In this document: one piece after another, positions 47,992 through 60,019 of the stretch
How the letters are laid out: every line of letters begins with the position of its first letter
Numbering within the stretch: position 1 is the first letter of the stretch
NCBI GenBank assembly: GCA_905250125.1
Contig: CAJNOL010000914.1
Location: 1 to 64,000 of the forward strand
Reading direction: 5' to 3'
From: Rotaria sordida
Lineage: Eukaryota > Rotifera > Eurotatoria > Philodinida > Philodinidae
Length of the DNA: 64,000 nt
Position numbers and translations under genes: made by a program
Notes under the pieces: model-generated
The model's input: only the letters and a program-made list of their open reading frames with translations
What the model was told of the DNA's origin: nothing
Databases searched by the model: none

Positions 47992-48598
47992 CTACGTTGG
48001 CCTTGCAATGATCTCCTACGAGATATACCACTTGATGAACAGCTATGTCTTCGGTCATCTCGTCAAATATATAGGTCGACTAGAATGTTTCATAGTGGTT
48101 GCTGCGCTCAACTATGCAATGATTATTCTAATACTTTTCTAGCAACTATATGACAGTCAAATAGTAGTTCTCTTTGTTATCGCTAGTCTTTGGGCGATTG
48201 CAGATAGTATTTGACAGTCACAAGTCGTTGGTATATTTTGTTCTTATTTGTTTGCTCGACAAAATTCATCTATTTGTTGACTATGTCTGTATGCTTCACC
48301 TACTTATACGGTTCTCTATTCTGAAAGTAATTCACATGCTCTGGCTAAATATCGTCTCTGGAAATTGGTCGGTTTTGTAATTAGTTACGGTGTAAGTTTT
48401 ATCATCCGTTTATTCTTTTATTGATTATGTTCAAATTCTGTTTAATATGCTAGCTATGTAACCATGCATTTCGCACTTATACCTCTTCTTGCCTATCTGA
48501 CAATAAGCATGGTTTTGTATGGTATTGCCGAAGTTCATTTTCGACGAAAAGACTATCGAAAGAAATCAATGAGCGTGATTGATTCTCTCCAATCATGA
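47992..48598 (+). pseudogene. UNC93-like membrane protein pseudogene, C-terminal part
   Basis: One frame, preceded by a plausible acceptor TTTAAATAG, reads YVGLAMISYEIYHLMNSYVF, then GHLVKYIGRLE. Further on come hydrophobic spans including SYGVSFIIRLFF and MHFALIPLLAYLTIS, and the end VHFRRKDYRKKS. This is the layout of the last membrane spans of UNC-93/UNC93A-type proteins of the major facilitator fold, which regulate potassium channels or traffic Toll-like receptors. At least five in-frame stops break it, one of them at a position expected to be tryptophan. The first half of the gene is not seen upstream. This is an old single-copy relic; bdelloids have many intact relatives as far as I recall. 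Confidence 0.6.
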
Positions 48599-49449
48599 TA
48601 AATTACTTTTTTTTTCTTTGCAAACAAATAAAATATCATGCATACACACATTTATCTTACAGCAGTTCATAGCTATCAAAGCATTATATCACGCTGATAG
48701 ATCCATTTATTTGTGTTTGATCAAAATTCGTTGCTTATTAGTCGATTTCTCATTGGTGATTTGTTTGCACATTTGCATCATATTGTATAGTTCGTGCCGA
48801 TAAAGTTGAAGATAATGTCACGCGCGATCAGGAAGCCTTGTTATAACTACGGATGATGGTAAAGGTAAGAGCTACTATTTTGAATCGAAAAGTAACTCAT
48901 TGTCGTCTTTCGTGCTCGATAGATTATCTCAAAATGTCTAAAACTCAATATTTTTTCTGATCAGTTTAGAGGAACTATTGAAATTATAAGCCCTGAAGTC
49001 TTGCGAATAACTTGACATCAAAATTAGAATTTATTATTTGACAGTGAGTTTGGGATAAATTTTCTACCCTAGCATAATATAACATAGAACTACAGTTATA
49101 ATATCATATGGAAGACTCATATCCTGGATTTATTGCCGTAAATGATATTTAGAAAGCACATTTTGCGTACATAGAAAGTTTAATGACAAATACTTATGAT
49201 CAATAATCAATTGAACTAGCACATATTATTTTTAAAAAATCGAAATTCAAGACCTTTCTACTTTGATAAGCATATCAATTATTCTACTTATTTAAAAGAC
49301 TTTGAACTTATGGGTTACTAAATCTTTTTTTTGAAATAGAATATTTAAAAAGAAATACGAAGAGGATAGTTTGGAAAAGAAATCAATCGAAGCAAGATTC
49401 TGTAATAAATATTTATATTTGATGTTCTATTCTATTTTTTGAATATGCA
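48599..49449. other. Non-coding, nothing recognised
   Basis: AT-rich DNA with no supported feature. Confidence 0.4.
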
Positions 49450-50810
49450 AAATAACGAAGATCAGGACTTTTTAAAAATATTTCTGTATCGATTTGGTTT
49501 TTTTTCTAATCTATCCCGTAAACGATATAATGATTCTTCGATTATGCGAATAGCTTTCGATTCTTTGATGGAGCTATCCCTTTCTCATATCTTTGATTCT
49601 CATCTACTGCTAATAGCTGTTCATGTTTGAGCATTTCAATACATGTATAAATATCATTATGTGGCTTTATGAATCTTTTTTTTTCTATCTACGTATTATG
49701 AGGTCCTGTAATATAATTTTTGTAGTACGAGGATTGATGTTTCGATAATGATTCTACATAACTGGAAAAAGTACTATTAATACCATATAGATTTTGTCGT
49801 GACATTAAAAAATAAGTCATTTTCTTCTTCATATAATGGCAGTCTTCGTAAAGGTAAATGTTCAATTGCTTCGTTCATATACAGAGTGATCCAAAAGCTA
49901 CGCAACCAAGAAACAGTCGAATATCTCTGTTACAACTCGACATGTTCACACTCTATACCCATAAAGACAAGGCTAGAGAGAACCTTTTCTATATATCACT
50001 ATTGATTGCAACTAAAAAATTTACGTTTTCACATAGGAAACAACAATGTACGATAGAGAAGAACCAATTTATCAAAGATAAAATGTAAATAATCAAATGT
50101 TCTTTTGATTATCACATGTCGTTCATTCATATATCTTTTCTCATCTTATTTTTTCCTCGTATACTATTAGTCATATTCATCTACCATCTCTGTCTATGTT
50201 TGTTTTGTATATTCTCGGTAAGTCTTGTTTTCTTGTCTGTTTTTCGTTTTCCATCTTATATTCAGTGTGTAATCGTTGTTTTGCCCTCATCTGTTTGTAG
50301 ATGGCAGGACTCATGACAGAAGAACAAAGGATTTTGGTTCTCAAACGTTGATGGACATCAGGAAGAACATTACGAGCAGTAAATACAATTTTTTGACATA
50401 AATTTTCTGATGATAGAATTCCGAAACTCTGAACAATTTATCGATTGGCAAAAAAGTTTGATGAAACAGGTTCTGTCGATGACGCACCAAGAAGTGACAG
50501 ACCTACAACAGCTAGGACAGAAGAAAATACTATATTGCTATTTTCAATCCGTGAAAAAGTAGAATTTTTTTGTTGAAGTCAATAGTGGTATTTAAAAAAG
50601 GTTCTCTCTAGCCTTGTCTTTGTGGATATGAAGTATGAGCATGCCTTTGCTAGTGGTAAAAAAATTAGCCCGTTTGCTCGAGCCGTAACAAAGATATTCG
50701 ATTGTTTCTCGGTTGCATGACTTTTGGACCACGCTGTACATCCATTCATCATGTATATGAATAATAAGCGACCAATCCTAGAAAAGCCTTTATACACTGT
50801 ACTATAAAAC
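49450..50810 (-). pseudogene. Decayed coding remnant interrupted by a Tc1/mariner-like element
   Basis: On the minus strand a coding-like stretch flanks the transposon at 49882-50736. The upstream side reads GRLLFIYMMNGC, and beyond the transposon comes EAIEHLPLRRLPLYEEEND. Further segments follow with SRQNLYGINSTFSSYVESL, CIEMLKHEQLLAVDENQRYE and RIIEESLYRLRDRLEKK, broken by frame changes and stops. The composition is that of a soluble helical protein. I do not recognise the family. The order of the pieces implies that decay and transposon insertion hit a former gene. Confidence 0.4.
49882..50736 (+). mobile_element. Tc1/mariner-like element with long terminal repeats and a dead transposase piece
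   Basis: TA dinucleotides at 49880-49881 and 50737-50738 flank terminal repeats that begin CAGAGTGATCCAAAAG and, in reverse, CAGCGTGGTCCAAAAG. The repeats run about 126 bp (left) and 159 bp (right) and share AAAGACAAGGCTAGAGAGAA and CGAATATCT. Inside, the frame from the ATG at 50301 gives an N-terminal helix-turn-helix: MTEEQRILVLKR, then KKFDETGSVDDAPRSDRP and ARTEEN. This resembles the DUF4817-type domain of Tc1/mariner-related transposases. Three in-frame stops break it and no DDE catalytic domain remains. The element is dead but could be moved by an intact relative. Confidence 0.75.
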
Positions 50811-50880
50811 TTTTTTTTCCGTCGATGAATTATAACACGGCCATTGTTCTAATGCTTTTTCTTCTTAGCTGTATTAACCC

Positions 50881-50975
50881 AAGGATGTAATGTGAGTGTA
50901 ACTGTGGGTATGATGGAGTGCCTATGCATATCGGTCTTGTTTTCACTAACACTTCTTCTCACACCCACACACAAC
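50881..50975. repeat. Telomere-like G-rich/C-rich inverted minisatellite
   Basis: GTGAGTGTAACTGTGGGT is followed about 60 bases later by CTCACACCCACACACAAC. The design matches 2.0, 8.0, 23.4 and 60.1 kb but is shorter. Confidence 0.5.
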
Positions 50976-51194
50976 GACAGCAATCGAAAGTTACACATGC
51001 TTTAAGTAGCTGCCATTAATGGCCTCTAGAAAACAATTATCTCAAACTCCATCTTTACGACCTATGCATCAGTGCATTGTTGAAGAGGAATAGTACTTTG
51101 AAAAACAACTCTAGAACCAGTCTTTGAATATTTCTCCAAAGAACTGATGAAAGAACTTTTGTAGTATTCCTTATATTTAGATATTTTCATTATT

Positions 51195-52304
51195 TTATTT
51201 CAATTCGTTTTTTAATTCACATATAACTGATTGTACAATAGAACGACTTTTTTCTAATTTTTTGCTTACATATGGATGTTCTGGATTTACTAAATCTGTA
51301 AGATCCCATAATGCTAAATTTGTTACAAATCTATTGAATTTTTCTATTAAAGAAAATTGTTCAATTGTTCGTGGTGTTGAAATATTTCGTTTTTCTAATT
51401 CTTCCAAAAAATAATTTCGAACATTATCATCATTATTAAGAAAATATTGATATGAAGTAAAATATTCTTCAGAACATGGAAATGAACCAGCCCATTCCCA
51501 ATCGACAATTCCAGTAATATGTGGTGATTCAGGATCATCTATTGATATTAAAATATTTTGAATATCAAGATCTCCATGTGAAAAGATAAATGGTAAATTT
51601 GTAAATGATGGAAATTTTAATTTATCAAATTCATGAATAGCATTCAACATAGAATCTTTCACAGGTGCAAAAACTGGATCTGTATTAAGATCCATTGCAT
51701 TTGCTTGAACACGATCACGAATAAATTGTTCATAACTAGACCAAGGTCCAAGTTGATTGAGATCAGTACCAATTTCTTCATTTATTTTAAATGCACCAAT
51801 TTTATTAAAACGTGGTATTCGAAAATGCATTTGTTCAATATAATTAACTAAATCTTGTATAATTGATTTTTTTGCATTGAAACTTAATTGTTGATTTTCA
51901 CATATTTTAGTCATATTTATACCAGGTAAACGTGTCATTAATATCCATTCGACACCATATTCATTATTTCGATCAGATGAATAAGCAAGAACTTTTGGTA
52001 CAGGTATTGTTGTATATTTTGTAAGTAATTCTAATGCTTTGACTTCTGCTTCTGTTTTAATTTTCTTCCAATAGCGTCCACCAATTTTAAGTGCATAACG
52101 TTCAATACTTTCCGTAGTATCAATAAAAAATATCAAATTATTATAACCAGTATCAATACATTCAAATGAGATTATACTCTTATTTAAATATTGTTGAATC
52201 AATGTATCAGCTTGAGCACGTGTAAATGATATTCCATACGTAGGTCCATTTCGTTCCAATAGTTCTGAAGAATCACTACTACTACTACTACTGTGAGCAG
52301 ACAT
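51195..52304 (-). CDS. APH-family phosphotransferase (kinase-like fold)
   Basis: A single exon of 369 residues. It has the ATP-lobe lysine segment ERYALKIGG (about residues 67-75), the hinge-like WILMTRLPG, the catalytic HGDLDIQNILI at about 243-253 and the metal-binding IVDWEWAG at about 265-272. These are the Brenner loop and DFG-equivalent of the aminoglycoside phosphotransferase/choline-kinase-like superfamily (Pfam APH). Members phosphorylate small molecules such as aminoglycosides, choline, homoserine or sugars; the substrate here cannot be told. A serine-rich leader of about 15 residues precedes the domain. All catalytic residues are present, so it looks active. The gene lacks introns while its conserved neighbours have many. 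That fits retroposition or horizontal acquisition from fungi or bacteria, both plausible in bdelloids but not shown. Confidence 0.88.
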   Translation of the reverse strand: MSAHSSSSSSDSSELLERNGPTYGISFTRAQADTLIQQYLNKSIISFECIDTGYNNLIFFIDTTESIERYALKIGGRYWKKIKTEAEVKALELLTKYTTIPVPKVLAYSSDRNNEYGVEWILMTRLPGINMTKICENQQLSFNAKKSIIQDLVNYIEQMHFRIPRFNKIGAFKINEEIGTDLNQLGPWSSYEQFIRDRVQANAMDLNTDPVFAPVKDSMLNAIHEFDKLKFPSFTNLPFIFSHGDLDIQNILISIDDPESPHITGIVDWEWAGSFPCSEEYFTSYQYFLNNDDNVRNYFLEELEKRNISTPRTIEQFSLIEKFNRFVTNLALWDLTDLVNPEHPYVSKKLEKSRSIVQSVICELKNELK

Positions 52305-54530
52305 CTTCTATTTGTGTTGAAATTTAAGGTGTCTTCATCCAACATATATAGAACATAATAGTTATTATGAAATTTAATGTTTATCATGACTCATGAGATA
52401 AAAAGATGCCAGGTACACTGTCAGAAGGATTAAAACAAAAAGAAAACATTTCTTTCTTGTAATTACTAGCAGATGCATTTTCCATTAGCGACATCTATTT
52501 TAAAAAATCTTGAAGCAATGTATTAATTCAGAATATTATTTTATTTTGTATAGTCGATAACAGCAAAAAAAAAACATAATTATTATATGCACATTACGAG
52601 TATCAATATAATCTTGTCATTCTGCTACGAGCTACTCTTCAGTGAACATAAACAAAACATTTTCAATTTAAAATACATGTGTGTTATCGGAACTTTCTCC
52701 TAACAGTAAATATCTCATTCAATTGTAAACTAAATATAGAATTTTTTTGATACCTAAATGATTGCATAGGACTCATTACTTCGAAAATATGAATCTAGTG
52801 CATAACTGAACCAAAAATCTGCTTGCAATGTGTGAATCATCTAGGATCAGTATATCTTAAGCACACAAAAGTGCAGTTGTTTTATGAACGTTAGAATGTT
52901 CTTTCATTATATTCGTTCATCTCCACTGTGTATCATCTAGAGCAAAAGTGAAAAAAGTAGTAACGTTTCTCCTAAGAAAATATTGTTGACAATGTTCTTC
53001 TACATTCATAATGGAAGATCTGTTTAAGGATATAATCTTACAACATACCATTAAAATCAATCTAACTTTATTAAAATTGTTTGTTAAAGAAAATTTTATG
53101 CTTATCATTCATTTGTTGAAATAATTGACTAACAAATGTCAAGCAAGCACTCTACATTTAATATTATTTATTGGTTATTCTCTTTTCCAGTACTATTTGT
53201 TGTTCTTTTTCTATTCTAAAATTATTTTTAATTTAATGAATTTTTATCGAACAAAATGAAACAATATAGTCTTTATATTATTAATTTTGATAAGAGAATT
53301 CATTTATTACCAAAATTTTCTATATATCGAGTATATTTCAAATTTATACACAAATTAAATTCACAATTATTTCCAAAGAATTTACTTTCAATATGAATAA
53401 TTGAAATATTTTTCGTAATTATTGAAATTTAAATTTAGTATTGGCGACATTTATATAGACAACAACGTATATTAATTATATTTCAATTAGTATACTTTTT
53501 CTATTAAACAATAGTTAACAAAGCATTGCAAGAATAACAATTTTATTACAATTTGAATAAATATTTGAAATATGAATGAACCAAATTTTCACCAAAGAAT
53601 CATCTTCCAATAAAACATTCTAATCAAAAATTTAGTATAAATTAGCTCAGTATTTCAACGTTAATCAATCGGCAATAATATCATAGAATAGTAATATTTT
53701 TGTACTTTACTGATCCAAGTAAAACTCTTGTTGATAATAAATTCAACAAAAAAAGAACTTTGAACCCGAAGATTCTAGTTTGATCATTTTATTTATGAAT
53801 ATATAACACAATTAACTTCTAGAATATTCAAAGTAGAAGAAAATTTCCTTTCATCTAGTAAAAAATTTTTGTTCCAATATCTTTTGAAGGTGCTTTGTTT
53901 TTCTGTTACCTCGTTTCGATTATGAACATGTGATAAAAATAAATTCTGTACAATTCGAAAGAGGAAAAAAAAAGCTAGTAATTCACAAACTAAAATCTCT
54001 GCTGAGATGCATTCCTTCCTTCATCATGTAAGCAGATCCATTGCATGCCACATATTAATCCCACAAGGATTATCCTAACAATATGTTTAAGATTACCAAA
54101 AACTTTTCTGATATTTTAAAATTAAATTCGTTCGAAATAAACAATGAATATGTATTTATCCACCTAGTAATACAGATTTTTTTTTCGATCTATGTACTGA
54201 CCATTGACTAAAACATAAATGATCTCAATTAATATTAAACATTACTATATAGTTGAAATACATAACAATGAACTTTTTTTTTATTTTAGTTTTTGATATG
54301 ATTGAATTGAATGTATTAGTAAATTGAAAGAAAATCAAAAAAAGATACAAAAAAATAATATGTTTCATTATTAGACGGCGGTGTACGAAAACATCTTTGA
54401 CACGTAGTCTATCCGGAAAAACTTTATTTCGTTGGTAAACTAATTGGCATGTCAACTTTTTCATCTGAAATAGTAGTCATTAATCTTTTGAAACAATATG
54501 TGAGAAGAAAAGAAAAAGTTATTTAGGACC
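52305..54530. other. Non-coding, nothing recognised
   Basis: About 2.2 kb of AT-rich DNA with no supported frame or repeat. Confidence 0.4.
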
Positions 54531-54962
54531 ATTTAGCTTGTTTTCTTTCTGGTAATATGGCACTTAGTTGGAATTTTCAACATAATTTAATTTATCTTAA
54601 AACTTATTTTAATATGGATTCAAATTCTAATGAATCAATAATTATTGTTCGAGTATATTTATTTGTTTAATACATATTTTATAATAAATTCTTTATTTTT
54701 GTTTTTACTTTGAAAAAGATAATGATAAACATAATTTATTATGTTCACAATTGATTGAATCATTATATTAAATGTAAAATATAATTGGTAATCAAATATA
54801 TGAAGAATGGGAATGGAATATTTTTCAGTCATTTGAAAAATATATTCGACAAAATGAAAGTTATTCATCAATAAATGATATTCAAAATAAAGATAATGTT
54901 CGACGACGTGATAAAATGAAAAATTATTTTTTAGTTGAAATATTTTTATTTATTATTTAATA
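54531..54962 (+). pseudogene. Possible decayed coding fragment, unknown family
   Basis: Two coding-like stretches: MALSWNFQHNLIYLKTYFNM near 54557-54620, and GNQIYEEWEWNIFQSFEKYI then RQNESYSSINDI near 54788-54880, ending at a TAA about 54957-54959. Stops separate them, and a short intron could lie between. The tryptophan-rich acidic wording is not random, but no family comes to mind. Confidence 0.25.
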
Positions 54963-55329
54963 CGAGAAATTTATTTTCATTTAATCAATATAGAAGTATA
55001 TCTATTATTAATTTATAATAATTAATTACATTTTATTCTTTATGTTTGATTGAGAATTATTATTTTCATTGATTACTAGGGTCATGATGACTATGTCTTA
55101 TTATAATTTTAGAATATTTTTATTGAATGATTCATTTATGTTAGGATTCTTTTTTCCTTTAATAAATTGCTATGATGTGTGAGTGTGCGCAAATAGAAAA
55201 AAAAAAACACTTTGTCATGCTGACAAAATGATTTTTCTTATTTTGCTTTCAGAACGATAAAAACCTTGTTTTTTTGCTTTTCTCTTCCATTCTTCAACAC
55301 ATCATCTGTTATACTTGCGATTTAAAACA

Positions 55330-58300
55330 TGTCAACAAATTTACTGGTAGGAGAAAATATTCTGATGTTTTGACTTTAATAAATAATAAAAATGCTATGT
55401 AATATGTTTACTGTTTATTCTGAGATATAATAGAGTAGTTAAGAGGGCTTATCTAGACAATCATCTCGTTAGCATTGATCACAGAGATCTATGTCAATTC
55501 TATTCATACGTACGAACAATAAGGTAGGGTTCAATAACATTGACGATAGTTCTTACATGTATGTTACATTCATACTGTTTTGCAACAATTGATGGAAGTC
55601 CACCGAACTTTCATCAATACTTGACATAGAACAGAAATCTCCCATCATTCATATAGAAAAATATATTCATAAAAATCAAGATTAAAGATAGCGCTATAAT
55701 GAATTTTTTATAATATGTTGATTACTTATGAAAAAACGAATATGAAGTTCAGTGTATGAGGGTATAGTGTTAGGACAAGAGTTCATATCCCTTGATTGTG
55801 GCATTTCTCAACTTCAGATGGAATTTTTCATACAGTATCAACAGATAAACTTCACGATTGAAATAATCTCACTAAATCCTTAGTTTTTCAATCATTCATC
55901 CTCAAGTATGTGACAGTTCTATTACAGCATTTCTACCAGTATCTGATGTCACAACTGGACGTTGTTTTAAAATAATTTAATACTTTCCTTGATCTAACGC
56001 TTTTTAAACCTCTTCCTTCCCCCCAGTACTCAAAATTGATTTTGAACCATAAACATTCAAATCGCAGGAAATTTTCAGGATATGTCGAGATCATGGTGGA
56101 ATTGTATAGCTCCAGATCATAATGTTTTGTGTAATTCACATACATTTTAATACTGCTGTCAATCGTAGTTGTGCAGGTAAAAATAAGAGGTTTTCACTGG
56201 GAATAACATTGGATCAAATTCATATGGAATAAGTTTGTTTCGCAGTTAAGTTCCAAAAGAGCTGTGCTAATAAACTTTCCATGAGAAAAAGATGTCAAGC
56301 TACAGAACCTGGCAGAGTTTTTATTTGACATGCTTTTTCTCAGGTCGAGAAATACAGACCAGTTCCGATCGGAACTAGAAAAGCTCAGCCGTTGGATTCG
56401 ATTACTGGATTTCTGTTTTCAAGTTCGTACCATTTTCCTGAGTTTTCTAGCGAGAGCCCTTTAGAAATCCACCAATTCGGGTGCTGGAATCAATAACTTG
56501 ATTTCAGATAAAAAATATATAAATACATATAGAATGAAGATCTGCATAGAATTTTGGGTCACCAAATCAACTATTTTTGACTCTTGTTTGATGAATATCT
56601 CATCAGAACATGATGCTCTTGAGCTGAAAATTTCACCATAACCTTTCCACTACAACTTCGACACATCTTGAAAATCTCATGCGATTTGAATATTCCTGGT
56701 TTGAACTCGATTTTGAGCAGGAGCTTTAAAAGAACTGGTTAACAGCCTTCGACTTGATTTTTATGACTTATTCAGTAAACAATTACATATGCAAAAAAAA
56801 CGTATCTCTCTGCGCTAGTTTTCTTTGAAAATGCTCTAAGACGAACTGCTCTTTTAATATAATCAAATTTAAGTTAATACTGACATAAATAAAAGTGATA
56901 TTCTGTATGTCATCAAATACATCTTCGATATTTTATATGGATAATTTTTCTTTTATTTAGGATGTCGATCAAGCTATATTTGAACCTCTACTCAGTCCAT
57001 TATTTCCCAAAGCAACAGAAATACTTTTTTATACAGGTAATACATTAGCATTACCAAAATTAATGAAAAAAACCAATAAAAGCATCACTGAAGAGGTAAT
57101 ATTAAAAAAATTATAAAAGTAAATATTTTTTTTTTTTAAATTTTACTTATTTTTTTGTTAGATTATTGAATATATTTCAACAGTATTACAAACAATGCGA
57201 ATAGAGATGAATGAAAAACAATTTCAAGTATAATTATCTGAAGAAAAAAAAACAAAATTGATTTGCTTTATTTAAAGAAATAATTTATTTTTAGAATGAA
57301 ACATATGTTAAATTTCTTCCAATATCTGATGAAACATCAATAACAAATAATTATAATGGTACAAGTTCTGATACTGAACAATTAACACGAGAGGATTTAA
57401 AATTTTCCGGTAAAATTGTTTTTTTCCTTTATCATTATTAAATACATTTCATCTTTATGTTTCAGTTAAAATATTTCTTCGTTCACTAGATCCAGAATTA
57501 TTATCTCATACAATTGATACAGGTTTCGCTTAGATTCTAATGAAAGGAGGGAAATTTATTGAATGATAAAATCAGTCTTCTCTCGAAGCTAACTTCCTTA
57601 TTTTCAAAAGAAGTAAATTCGAATGTCAGAAGTTGATTGTCGTTCGATCTAGACCGTAAAACTGCGTGCAGCTGACTCAAAACTCGATATTATCCATCAT
57701 TTATAGGGTCATGTTGTACAATTTTTCTATGAAAAGTTTATTTCTTGTCTTCAACTCTTTTAAATTGATTTATATATCAAATGAAAGCTGTTTCTTTCCT
57801 ATATCGATCGGTATGTATGAGTATGATAAAATATTGTTCCTTTTCTTTTACTTTCAAATGATAATGCTCTCTTGTATGTACAATAGGAGAACATCCATCA
57901 CAACATTCTCTTACTATTGTGCTTTTAAAGCAGCGATTCACTTTGAATTATATATCATTTGATAAGCTTTACAAAATGAACGCCAAAATTTGCTCTTTTT
58001 GACTGACATTTTACAAAATTCGATCAGAATAATCGGTTTTCTTATCACAAACTGATAATATATTTGAAATCATCATAGAAAACTGAGTTGATCTAATTAT
58101 ATATATTATAAAATCCTTCGAAAATTTTTATTTTCGTTTAAAATTAAAGTCAATCAAAATATGGTTTTTCATTATTTATTCACCTGTTATTTTGAATTTT
58201 CCTCGATTTTTAAAAAATTAGAAAAGACTTTTCAATATGAAACTGATGTTTTGACTGATTTTTATTTTTCAACGTGAATCCTGCGGGACATCAGGGTTGA

Positions 58301-59598
58301 GTATTTAGACGAAAATAAAAATTGTCGGAGAATATTGTGATACGTAAGATTAACTCAATTTTCTATGATGATTACAAATTTATTATCGGTCTTGATAAGA
58401 AACTTGATTATTCTGAACAAAATTCGTCAAATGTCAGTCATAAAGAGTAACTTTTGGCATTCATAAACATTGTGAATTTGATTAAAGCATCTTGCCAACA
58501 AATTAAGCTCAATGCAATACTATCATTTTGTAGAATTTTGAAAAGCCTATCGAATAATATATAATTCAAAATGCATCGCTGTTATTCACATCTCAATTGG
58601 ATGGAAGGTTTACCATCGGTGTCCTGATATTGTACATATAAACGAACAATGTCATCTAAAAGTGAAAAGGAAAGAATAATATTTTGTCATATGTCACTCG
58701 ACAGAGGAAAGAGTTTTCATTTGATATGTAATTCAAATTAGAGGAGCTGAAGAAGTGATGCAAACTTTCCAAATGAACACTATATTGCATAATGCTATGC
58801 AAGGTAGATAATATTGAGTTTTGAGTCAGTCGCGCATATTCTAACGATGTAGATTGAACGGCAATCAACTTTATTGAAAATAAGAAACTGTATTTCGAAA
58901 GGAGGCCGATTTCATCGCTTAACGATCCTCTATCCACCTATTCCTTTATCTTTTATTTATTGTATTTTGTTTTTTGTTTTACTTTAGTTTTAAATCAATT
59001 AAAAGAAAATTATTTAGAAAGTGTCATGATATCATTACCAAATTTAGGTGTACAAATAAAATTAGATGATTTTTTACCACTATGGCGTATTATTGAAGAC
59101 TATATAGATAAACAAAAAATTTTATCAGCTGGTGTTTGTGATTTTATGCTTCCATTATTGTCTGATTTATATGATTCTTGTAATGTAATAAATTTGAGAA
59201 AGAAAAAATAGAATTCAATTTGGAAATTGATTTTTTTTTTTAATTTTAGCATAAGCCATATGCAAATCAAATTAATTTAGGTGTTTGTTGTTCAATTCCT
59301 GAAGAATTGAATAAATATGTTAAAGAACATAATATACAACTTTTAACACATAGTGATCCAATTGGTAAAATTTTTAATAATATTCTTTTAAATATTCTTT
59401 TAAATTAATATTTCGTATTTAGATATTATTAATGAAACAGATTTTCAAGAAGTTATACGAAAATATTGTCATGAGTATGATTCAATTAATTGGAAACCAT
59501 TATCTATTGTTCGTTATAATTCCGTTATTAAAAATCGAGGTATTATTAAAACAAAAGGATTTTTTATATATGCTAAACGAGAACTACGTATGAATTAA
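55330..59598 (+). CDS. GCLM: Glutamate-cysteine ligase modifier subunit
   Basis: Seven firm exons (56961-57095, 57162-57227, 57295-57409, 57466-57522, 58988-59184, 59250-59364, 59423-59598) give a GCLM protein of aldo-keto-reductase-like fold. Matches to animal GCLM include LFYTGNTLALPKL near the start, NYLESVMISLPNLG, NQINLGVCCSIPEEL, IQLLTHSDP and the C-terminal VIKNRGIIKTKGFFIYAKRE. GCLM binds the catalytic subunit GCLC, lowers its Km for glutamate and relieves glutathione feedback, so it tunes glutathione synthesis in the cytosol. The first coding exon is inferred as 55330-55347 (M-S-T-N-L-L then GTAGGAG), which joins in phase across a 1.6-kb intron and gives 292 residues against 274 in human. 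This exon is the weak point. Intron 5 (57523-58987) holds a giant foldback repeat. Confidence 0.92.
56335..56530. repeat. Dispersed repeat copy in GCLM intron 1
   Basis: Reverse-complement relative of 26140-26300, with matching words listed there. The following 150 bases (to about 56720) are similar in style to repeats near 30.1 and 62.4 kb, containing TTGAGCTGAAAATTTC-like words. Confidence 0.4.
57557..58935. repeat. Giant foldback repeat in GCLM intron 5
   Basis: The left arm (about 57557-58145) and right arm (about 58305-58935) pair imperfectly over nearly 600 bp, with a loop of about 160 bp. Paired words include GACTCAAAACTC(A/G)ATATTATC, CTTATTTTCAA, TATGATAAAATATTGTTCC-like and GACTGACATTT. 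Similar peptides on opposite strands (LTQNSILS and TQNSILSTL) come from the two arms. The core with GAATCCTGCGGG and GACGAAAATAAAAATTGT matches the core of the foldback at 3.2-4.4 kb. Confidence 0.8.
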
Positions 59599-60019
59599 AA
59601 ATAAATCAAATATTTCAATCAAAGACTTTTTTGTCGTAATATATTCTTTATTTTATATGCCTACTCTTTTTGTTTCTATAAAACTAACTATTAACATGCA
59701 TTTGTTTATGTATAGAGATGAAATAAATCATATTTAGATACGAAATATTCTCATTGATATATTAACTCATATGTCAGAACAACAATGATAATAATAAAAA
59801 AAACAACTTTGTTCTTAACAGTTCAACATTCAATAAACAAGAAAATTATCAAAATTTGAATAAAATATGATTGAAATAATTCTCTGAAATTATGAACAAA
59901 GTTCATAGATCATACGGAGAAAAACGATAGTGTAAACAGATACGATGAATTGTTTTCATCGAAGAAGTTTAACACATGCTGTTATGTTGATATTTCTAGT
60001 CTATTATCGATCATATCGT
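59599..60019. other. Non-coding 3' flank of GCLM
   Basis: An AATAAA-like signal (GAAATAAATCA near 59719) may end the transcript. Nothing else is recognised. Confidence 0.35.

Noticed and set aside
57666-58937. Frames of 93-98 residues sharing TQNSILS on opposite strands
   Set aside because: Same cause: inverted arms within a GCLM intron.
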